Shown: in pieces, positions 8,302-13,438 of the stretch
How the letters are laid out: every line of letters begins with the position of its first letter
Position numbering within the stretch: the stretch's first letter is position 1
Source of the DNA: JALZKA01 sp963786495
Lineage (GTDB): Bacteria; Actinomycetota; Thermoleophilia; Solirubrobacterales; 70-9
Direction: 5' to 3'
DNA length: 64,000 nucleotides
NCBI GenBank assembly: GCA_963786495.1
Contig: CAWAZL010000010.1
Span: 124,001-188,000 of the forward strand
Translations under genes and position numbers: made by a program
The notes under the pieces: model-generated
Told to the model about the DNA's origin: nothing
The model's input: the letters and a program-made list of their open reading frames with translations, nothing else
Databases searched by the model: none

Positions 8302-8667
8302 GTGCGAAGCAAAACTCTCTGCTGGATCTACGGGCTGATCGCGCTCGGCGCGCTGGTCGCGACGTGGTCGCAGAACATCAGGTTCTTCTCAGAAGAGGGG
8401 AACGGTGGGCTCGAAGGGTTCATCGACGGGATGTACGAGAACGCGGCGGCTGCGTCGATCGCGAACGATTTGCTTTTCATGTTGCTGGCGGCGTTCGTGC
8501 TGATGTTCGTCGAGGGCCGGAGGCACGGGATCAAGCATCTGTGGGTGTACTTCGTGGGCTCGTTCCTGATCGCGGTGAGCGTGATGTTCCCGCTGTTTCT
8601 CTTGGCGCGGGAGCGGAAGCTGGCGGCTGAGGGCGAGGCTCAGGCCGCCGCCCCCGCAACTGCCTAG
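8302..8667 (+). CDS. DUF2834 membrane protein
   Basis: A small integral membrane protein of 121 residues and three predicted helices: near residues 5-22 (LCWIYGLIALGALVATW), 52-70 (IANDLLFMLLAAFVLMF) and 80-102 (YFVGSFLIAVSVMFPLFLL). The pattern NDLLFM...FVEGRRHGIKHLWVY...FPLFLLARER fits the uncharacterised DUF2834 family. It starts with GTG three bases after the previous stop, so it is probably co-transcribed with the DivIVA-like gene. Function unknown. Confidence 0.7.
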   Translation: MRSKTLCWIYGLIALGALVATWSQNIRFFSEEGNGGLEGFIDGMYENAAAASIANDLLFMLLAAFVLMFVEGRRHGIKHLWVYFVGSFLIAVSVMFPLFLLARERKLAAEGEAQAAAPATA

Positions 8668-8689
8668 AAGTCACGCTTTTTCTCCACAA

Positions 8690-9155
8690 TTGGCGCACTT
8701 TCGCGCGCCTTTTCTCACGTTGGTCGGCGAACATGTGTTCGTGGCCATCGGAGACTCGAATCACAAGGGAAACGTCGCGGAGCTAAAGATCCTCGCGGCG
8801 GCGGCCGACCTGGGGCTCGAGGTTTCGAAGCCGATGACGGAGCACTGCCGGTACGACCTCATCTTCGATATCGGCGATCGCCTACTGCGCGTCCAATGTA
8901 AGTGGGCGAAGCTTCGCGGTGACGTTGTGGCGGTCCAGATCGGAGGCAACTATCACTCGCCGACGCGCGGCTACGTCCGCAGTACATACGACGAGAGCGA
9001 GATCGATGCGGTCGTGGCCTACTGCGCTGGCAATGACACGTGCTACTTCATTTCAATCGCTGAGATCACGGGGCTGTCCAGCATCCACCTGAGGCTCGCG
9101 CCGGCTCGAAATGGTCAGCTTGCTGGCGTTAGAATGGCTGCCCCGATACGAACTC
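8690..9155 (+). CDS. Group I intron-associated type PD-(D/E)XK endonuclease, running into tRNA-Ala
   Basis: The protein matches the PDDEXK_5 nuclease family (related to I-Ssp6803I). It has GNVAELKILAAAADLGLEV, a catalytic core RYDLIFDIGDRLLRVQCKWA with the D...QxK residues, RGYVRSTYDESEIDAVVAYC, and a terminal IHLRLAPARNGQ. No stop codon precedes the tRNA. After ARNGQ the family-like continuation (WLPRYELGAV) is in another frame, implying a one-base indel near 9120-9135, and then reads directly into tRNA-Ala. The frame is open to TTG 8690, but a GTG near 8733 could also serve. The protein may cleave a tRNA-linked target; that is inference. Confidence 0.75.
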
Positions 9156-9428
9156 GGGGCTGTAGATCAGTTGGTAGATCGCTTCACTGGCAGTGCAGAG
9201 GCCGTCGGTTCGAGTCCGTCCAGCTCCACTCTTCCCCCAGGCCCAAATCACGTTGGCTCGGAAGAGCTCCGTCGGCGTCTTGGGCTCATTACCCACCGCG
9301 CTGCCGCCGGCGAGACTTTCTACGTCACCCGCCGCGGCAAGCCGTTCTGTCGACTCACCCCTCCAGAGTCGCTGCTCGCACGACGAAGGGGGCGAGAACT
9401 CAACGCCCGAGCCCTCTCCCGAGCATGA
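9111..9428 (+). CDS. Read-through ORF ending in a Phd/YefM-like antitoxin domain
   Basis: This frame covers the last residues of the nuclease, the whole tRNA-Ala (translated GAVDQLVDRFTGSAEAVGSS) and then a short domain. That domain reads VGSEELRRRLGLITHRAAAGETFYVTRRGKPFCRL, the N-terminal DNA-binding pattern of Phd/YefM antitoxins. It runs from about 9249 to 9428 and has no start codon of its own in this frame, so it is made only as a fusion or through an undetected start. The stop overlaps the next gene by ATGA. Calling it an antitoxin is inference from sequence pattern; no classic toxin gene is adjacent. Confidence 0.5.
   Translation: MVSLLALEWLPRYELGAVDQLVDRFTGSAEAVGSSPSSSTLPPGPNHVGSEELRRRLGLITHRAAAGETFYVTRRGKPFCRLTPPESLLARRRGRELNARALSRA
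9156..9228 (+). tRNA. tRNA-Ala (GGC anticodon)
   Basis: A 73-base cloverleaf can be folded by eye. The acceptor stem GGGGCTG pairs with CAGCTCC, with discriminator A. The D arm is GATC-AGTTGGTA-GATC. The anticodon loop CTGGCAG carries GGC, and the T loop is TTCGAGT. The acceptor and anticodon identify tRNA-Ala. The anticodon stem has one T:C mismatch and the T stem one T:T mismatch, so it is either slightly degenerate or affected by sequence error. CCA is not encoded. It is read through in frame by the surrounding protein ORF. Confidence 0.85.
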
Positions 9429-9769
9429 ATGACAAACCGGCCCCCAGGCACGTCACCCGCTTCGTCGAAGAGCTAGTTGAGTGCGGCGTCCAGCTCGCCC
9501 GCATGCTCGACCACATGTATCTCCACGAATCCGACGACCCCGAGATCCCACCGCCGCCCGAGGTCCTTCGCGATCTCGTCGCAAAAACCCTCGAGCCAAG
9601 TCTCAAGCGGCGTAAGCGCGACATCTACACCGCGACGTCGCTCCTCCTCGAGACCGGCCGCACCATCGAGCGCGAGATCTTCCTCTTCGAGCCAGGCACG
9701 CTCAACGACGAGCTCGAGCCCGGCGCGTTCGACGACCTCGAGCCAAGCGATTTCGAGGATTCCCTATAG
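9425..9769 (+). CDS. Unrecognised protein coupled to the antitoxin-like ORF
   Basis: The 114-residue protein is not recognised. It is predicted mostly helical: an N-terminal helix (HVTRFVEELVECGVQLARML), a middle segment DLVAKTLEPSLKRRKRDIYT, and a strongly acidic C-terminus (ELEPGAFDDLEPSDFEDSL). The ATG overlaps the stop of the antitoxin-like frame (ATGA), which argues for coupled translation. It lacks recognisable PIN, RelE or HigB motifs. If the upstream ORF is an antitoxin, this would be the position of its partner. Confidence 0.55.
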   Translation: MNDKPAPRHVTRFVEELVECGVQLARMLDHMYLHESDDPEIPPPPEVLRDLVAKTLEPSLKRRKRDIYTATSLLLETGRTIEREIFLFEPGTLNDELEPGAFDDLEPSDFEDSL

Positions 9770-9772
9770 CGT
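9767..9772 (+). promoter_or_regulatory. Probable -10 box of the metallo-beta-lactamase gene (leaderless)
   Basis: TAGCGT ends seven bases before ATG 9780 and overlaps the stop of the previous gene. The spacing matches other leaderless units in this window. Confidence 0.35.
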
Positions 9773-9779
9773 TGCGAGC

Positions 9780-10448
9780 ATGAAGCAACTCGCAGACGGC
9801 GTCTGGCAACTCTCCCTCTTCCCTCCGAACGCAATCAACGTCTTCCTCCTCGACGACGTCCTCATCGACGCCTCGACCCGCTTCGCCTCGCGCAAGATCA
9901 TCAAGGAACTCGACGGGCGCCCACTTTCCGCGCACGCCCTCACGCACGCCCATCCCGACCACCAGGGCGCATCGCACGCCGTGTGCGAGCGTTTCGGCGT
10001 CCCGTTCTGGGTCGGTGAGAAGGACGTCCCCGCCGCCGAGGACCCCAAGCTCATAGGCGAGCGTCAGCCCGACCATTTCATGGCCCAGCTTTTCGCCAAG
10101 TCCATGACCGGGCCCGCCCACCACGTTGACCGTCCCCTGCGCGAGGGAGACGTGGTCGCCTCTTTCAAGGTCATAGACGTCCCCGGCCACTCTGCGGGAC
10201 ACGTCGCCTTCTGGCGCGAATCGGACGGCGTCCTCGTCCTTGGAGACGTCCTTAACTCCGCCGACGTCTACACCCTCCTCCCAGGCCTTCGCGAGCCCAA
10301 GACGTACTTCACTCCCGACCCCGCCGAGAATCGCCGCTCCGCGCGCAAGCTCGGCCTCCTCGAGCCCAAGCTCGTCCTCTTCGGCCACGGCCCGCCCGTG
10401 CGCGACACGAAGAAGTTCGTCGACTTCGTGAACGGTCTGCCGGACTAG
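9780..10448 (+). CDS. MBL-fold metallohydrolase
   Basis: The metallo-beta-lactamase fold is shown by NVFLLDDVLIDAS at the start, the metal motif THAHPDHQGA (HxHxDH, residues ~58-67), DVPGHSAGHVAFW (third His) and LFGHGPPVRD near the end. The 222-residue length and the simple domain fit single-domain glyoxalase-II-like or quorum-type hydrolases; substrate cannot be assigned. ATG 9780 is preceded by a -10 box. Its stop overlaps the stop of the convergent marR gene by four bases. Confidence 0.88.
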   Translation: MKQLADGVWQLSLFPPNAINVFLLDDVLIDASTRFASRKIIKELDGRPLSAHALTHAHPDHQGASHAVCERFGVPFWVGEKDVPAAEDPKLIGERQPDHFMAQLFAKSMTGPAHHVDRPLREGDVVASFKVIDVPGHSAGHVAFWRESDGVLVLGDVLNSADVYTLLPGLREPKTYFTPDPAENRRSARKLGLLEPKLVLFGHGPPVRDTKKFVDFVNGLPD

Positions 10449-10966
10449 CCGGCGACCTGGGCCTCTTCGGACCCGGCCGCGTCCGCCTCCACGGCAGCCT
10501 CTTCGGCCTCGGCGGCTTTTACCGCCTCGCACTGGCGTCCGATCGCCTCAAGCCGTTCGCGGACCTCGCTCGACCCGAGGGCGGGGAGGAAGTCCTCGGC
10601 GATTCCGCGCGCATACACGGGCCACATCCGCTCGAGCATCTCCTCGCCGGCACCAGTCAGGTGAATATGGAACGAACGCCGGTCGCCGGGGCAGGTAACG
10701 CGCTCGACCAAGCCCGCCTCCTCCACCCGGTCCACCAGACGGCTCATCCCGCTGTTTGAGAGCAGAACGCGCTCTGCGAGCTCGACCTGGCGCAGCATTC
10801 TGTCGGGGGCATCGCGGAGAGCGGCCAGCACGTCGTACCAGGCGAGCGGAGGCAACTCCGCCTCCTCAAGATCCAAGCTGATGCGACGCAGCATCGACGA
10901 GTGCGCGCGCAAAAACGCCCGCCAGGTGGCCAGCTCTTCCTCGCTCATTCTCACCGCGCTTGCCAT
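10445..10966 (-). CDS. MarR-family transcriptional regulator
   Basis: A winged-helix repressor of the MarR type: helices ISLDLEEAELPPLAWYDVLAAL, recognition region LAERVLLSNSGMSRLVDRVEEAGLVER, and wing CPGDRRSFHIHLTGAGEEML. A helical C-terminal tail is Ala/Glu-rich. The start is taken at the ATG at 10966 (MASAVRMSEE); a GTG at 10984 would add six residues. It is transcribed divergently from yceI across an interval with inverted repeats, so it probably controls itself and the yceI-reductase operon, perhaps in response to a phenolic or oxidant ligand (inference). Confidence 0.9.
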   Translation of the reverse strand: MASAVRMSEEELATWRAFLRAHSSMLRRISLDLEEAELPPLAWYDVLAALRDAPDRMLRQVELAERVLLSNSGMSRLVDRVEEAGLVERVTCPGDRRSFHIHLTGAGEEMLERMWPVYARGIAEDFLPALGSSEVRERLEAIGRQCEAVKAAEAEEAAVEADAAGSEEAQVAG

Positions 10967-10984
10967 TACTCGCACATTGTACAC

Positions 10985-11062
10985 CTTGCATTAGTTGAAG
11001 ACGCAATAGTTTCTGCTACATTCATTGCGTCAACAACAATTGCCAACGCAAGGAGCAAGCAG
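10985..11062 (+). promoter_or_regulatory. Divergent promoter and operator region between marR and yceI
   Basis: A perfect 8-base inverted repeat, GACGCAAT at 11000-11007 and ATTGCGTC at 11024-11031, is centred in the interval. Related TTGC/GCAA half sites occur at 10986-11006 and at 11040-11051. The region is much more AT-rich than its surroundings. A Shine-Dalgarno AAGGAG lies just before the yceI ATG. These are probably MarR operators covering both promoters. Confidence 0.6.
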
Positions 11063-11605
11063 ATGACAACCACAGCCACCAAGATCGAAATTCCGACAGG
11101 CACCTGGAGCGTCGACCCCGTTCATTCCAGCGCTTCATTCGAGGTCGAGCACAACGGCTTCTCGCTCTTCCGGACGAACTTCCGGGAGCTCGACGCCAAG
11201 CTCACCTCAACCGACGAGCTGAAGCTCGAAGGCGCCGTACCCGTCGAGAGCATCGACGTAACCCAGCCCGACTTCCGGGCGCACCTGCTCTCGCCTGAGT
11301 TCTTCGACTCGGCCCGCCATGCCAACATCGAGTTCACCTCGGACGACCTCACCGTCGCCGACGGCGAAGTCACTCTTCGAGGCGACCTCACCATCGCCGG
11401 CAAGTCCAAGCCGGTCGAGGCCACCGGAGCCTTCCGGGGCCCGCTGACCGACCCCATGGGCGGGGAGCGCGTCGCTCTGTCGCTCAAGGCTCAGGTCAAC
11501 CGCCACGAGTACGGCATCGGCTGGAACATGGACCTGCCGAACGGCAAGAAGGTCCTCGGAGACGACGTCACCCTCCTCGTCGAGCTCGAGCTGGTGAAGG
11601 AGTAG
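11063..11605 (+). CDS. YceI family protein
   Basis: YceI proteins form a lipocalin-like barrel that binds polyprenyl-type lipids. Seen here are WSVDPVHSSASFEVEHNGFS at residues ~15-34, a central LSPEFFDSARHANIEFTSDD (the HP...SxxF..ARxPxxxF equivalent) and the C-terminal GDDVTLLVELELVKE. There is no signal peptide, so this is a cytoplasmic member. The ATG at 11063 is preceded by AAGGAG. It is followed after three bases by a flavin reductase gene and is divergent from marR, a stress-type cluster common in actinobacteria. Confidence 0.93.
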   Translation: MTTTATKIEIPTGTWSVDPVHSSASFEVEHNGFSLFRTNFRELDAKLTSTDELKLEGAVPVESIDVTQPDFRAHLLSPEFFDSARHANIEFTSDDLTVADGEVTLRGDLTIAGKSKPVEATGAFRGPLTDPMGGERVALSLKAQVNRHEYGIGWNMDLPNGKKVLGDDVTLLVELELVKE

Positions 11606-11608
11606 TCC

Positions 11609-12172
11609 ATGCGCCTCCTCGCCATCTCCGGCAGCCTCCGGGCCGACTCCCACAACTCGCGCCTCCTCCGCATCGCGGCGGAGGAGGCGCCCGTGGGCGT
11701 CGACATCGAGATCTATGAGGGACTCGCCGACATCCCGCCCTACGACGCCGACCTCGACCGCATCCCGGCCCCCGCGCCGGTGCGCGAGCTCCGCAAGCTG
11801 ATCGCCGACGCGGACGGCCTCATCTTCGCTACACCCGAATACAACTCATCGATCCCCGGCGTCCTGAAGAACGCCATCGACTGGGCGTCCCGTCCCCGCG
11901 CCACCACGCCGCTCGCCGGCAAGCCCGCGGCAGTCATGGGCGCAACCACTGGGCAGTTCGGCGCCGTCTGGGCGCAGGCCGAGCTCCGCAAGGTCCTCGG
12001 CTCCACGGGCGCCCGGGTCGTCGACGCTGAAGTCTCGCTCGCGCTGGCAGACGACGCTTTCGACGCGGAGGGCAGCCTCCGTGATGAACAGGCGCTGGAC
12101 GCGGTCCGCGCCCTCACCTCAGCCGTCGCCGCCGAAGCCGAACGCGACCTGGAGCTGGCTCTAGCCGCCTAG
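11609..12172 (+). CDS. NAD(P)H-dependent FMN reductase (ChrR/azoreductase-like)
   Basis: A flavodoxin-fold reductase that transfers electrons from NAD(P)H via FMN to quinones, chromate or azo compounds. The phosphate-binding loop is ISGSLRADSHNSRLLR (residues 6-21). The family signature TPEYNSSIPGVLKNAIDWAS is at ~75-94, and MGATTGQFGAVWAQAELRKVL follows. The 187-residue length is typical. It is in an operon with yceI under the MarR-type regulator, consistent with a redox or xenobiotic response. Confidence 0.93.
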   Translation: MRLLAISGSLRADSHNSRLLRIAAEEAPVGVDIEIYEGLADIPPYDADLDRIPAPAPVRELRKLIADADGLIFATPEYNSSIPGVLKNAIDWASRPRATTPLAGKPAAVMGATTGQFGAVWAQAELRKVLGSTGARVVDAEVSLALADDAFDAEGSLRDEQALDAVRALTSAVAAEAERDLELALAA

Positions 12173-12708
12173 TTCTGTTCCGCCGTCAGGTGCTGCCGCA
12201 CCCGCCATCCCGCGCCCGAGAAGTTCAGGTTCGCGATCGTCGCAAACCCTTCCTCATCCTCGCGAAGGGCGAGGAGAAGGTGGGCTACCCGGTCCGCCGC
12301 TGGAAGGCCGTCGGCGTCGCCGACGCGAACACACCACGAGAACACCCGCTTTCCCATGACGCCGTCGCGCACGAGAAGCGCACCCTGCTCACCCACCAGC
12401 CAATACCCGAACTCGCCGCCATATGGCGCAAACCCGGTCAGCTTGAGGACGTCAATGCCGTCCTTGCCCACCAAGTCGGCGAGTAGCCCCAGCGCCACGT
12501 GGCTGGGCCCGGGCTCGCCGTCGCCCATCGCGACGCTCCTCTCGCTCCCGAGCGCAACTACCGCTTGGGCGCCCCTTCGCGCCTGAAGCCAAGGCACAAC
12601 CCACGCATGGGCGAAGCACAGCAGGGCCACTGGGAACGTCAGCGGCTCGATCAACAAGAGCGCGACACCAGGCGCCGAGAACAGCACCACCACCCAAGCC
12701 GTCCACAT
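12169..12708 (-). CDS. Membrane-anchored protein of unknown function
   Basis: Two hydrophobic segments (AWVVVLFSAPGVALLLIEP and FPVALLCFAHAWVVPWL) are followed by a soluble domain. That domain contains LGLLADLVGKDGIDVLKLTG, GEFGYWLVGEQGALLVRDG and RVAHLLLALREDEEGFATIANLNFSGA. The frame stays open upstream to about 12843 and encodes a plausible N-terminus (DPWVEAQRGAGGG and on), but only a CTG overlapping the upstream stop (CTGA) could start it. The ATG at 12708 is the first canonical start. It is probably co-transcribed with the small gene before it. Its stop overlaps the convergent flavin reductase stop. Confidence 0.6.
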   Translation of the reverse strand: MWTAWVVVLFSAPGVALLLIEPLTFPVALLCFAHAWVVPWLQARRGAQAVVALGSERSVAMGDGEPGPSHVALGLLADLVGKDGIDVLKLTGFAPYGGEFGYWLVGEQGALLVRDGVMGKRVFSWCVRVGDADGLPAADRVAHLLLALREDEEGFATIANLNFSGAGWRVRQHLTAEQN

Positions 12709-12839
12709 CGTCCAGCGCCTGCCGTCTCGCGTGAGCGTGCGGTTTGTCGCGGGCTCCCTGCCCCATTCGAGGCCCTCGGCTTCGGGCAGCCCGCCGCCTG
12801 CGCCTCTTTGCGCCTCGACCCACGGATCAGCAGGAAAGG

Positions 12840-13064
12840 TCAGCCGCCGACGATTGGCCGGCGGAGCGTGACGAGCTCCGCATCCTTTGGAAGCACTCGA
12901 ACCACCTGGGCCGAGCCATCCTTCATGGCCGCCGAGGCGATCAAGCCGCGCTCAAGCTCGAGCGCGAGCGCCTCCTGGGCTCGCCATGTCGCCGCATCAT
13001 CCTCGGACGTCCACTCCGCAAGCGTCGTGTGCCCTGTGCGATCCATCCTGATCAAACGTCCCAT
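12840..13064 (-). CDS. Small conserved protein of unknown function
   Basis: The 74-residue protein reads GRLIRMDRTGHTTLAEW near the N-terminus and VRVLPKDAELVTLRRPIVGG at the C-terminus, with an acidic/helical middle. No catalytic motif is visible. The ATG at 13064 has a strong Shine-Dalgarno (GAGGAGG) upstream on this strand, which favours it over an in-frame start at 13097. It lies immediately before the membrane-anchored gene, whose frame begins at its stop, so the two are likely a unit. Confidence 0.6.
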   Translation of the reverse strand: MGRLIRMDRTGHTTLAEWTSEDDAATWRAQEALALELERGLIASAAMKDGSAQVVRVLPKDAELVTLRRPIVGG

Positions 13065-13202
13065 GCGCCCTCCTCGTAGAGCGGTCATCTCCCACATTTG
13101 GCGTCACGCCATGCGAGAGCAGGTGCCGTTGTGAGACCCACCATACGCCCTTTTTGAGATCCTGACCAGCGGGATTTGGGGTCAGACGAACAGGGGGTAA
13201 AG

Positions 13203-13387
13203 ATGTCGACTTGGAAGCGGAGGAGCGCGGTCTGGATGGCGCTGGGATGCCTCCTCGGCGCCACCGAGGCGCGCGCCGCGCAGGTGTCAACAGCACAGGC
13301 GTTTCATCGACAGGCGAAGGCTCCGCCTCTTACGTTGATGCGGTTGGGGGTTCCAAGGTCTTCAACTACTTGATCTGCGTCAAATAG
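13203..13387 (+). pseudogene. Small secreted protein, apparently frameshifted
   Basis: ATG 13203 begins a signal peptide (STWKRRSAVWMALGCLLG, then ATEARAA cleavage region). The natural continuation is in the next frame, reading GVNSTGVSSTGEGSASYVDA then VGGSKVFNYLICVK and stopping at 13385-13387. In the original frame the reading ends in basic, low-quality sequence at 13373. The product would be about 60 residues with one Cys, of unknown function. This lies in a 375-base interval between 13064 and leuS that otherwise holds only a weak inverted repeat (CTGACC...GGTCAG, about 13162-13185). Confidence 0.35.
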
Positions 13388-13425
13388 CGGCGGGCGAGAC
13401 CGGATGTAGCCGCGCCGAGCGCCCC

Positions 13426-13431
13426 TACACT
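13426..13431 (+). promoter_or_regulatory. Probable -10 box of leuS (leaderless)
   Basis: TACACT ends seven bases before the leuS GTG at 13439. No Shine-Dalgarno is visible between them, in keeping with a leaderless transcript. Confidence 0.5.
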
Positions 13432-13438
13432 GGCGCGC

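Noticed and set aside
9156..9228. Group I intron inside tRNA-Ala, expected from the neighbouring nuclease
   Set aside because: The tRNA is 73 bases and folds without any insertion.
9193..9432. Separate small ORF across tRNA-Ala in a third frame (about 79 residues)
   Set aside because: It has Arg/Pro/Ser-rich, low-quality composition and no family resemblance; it is a shadow of the antitoxin-like frame.
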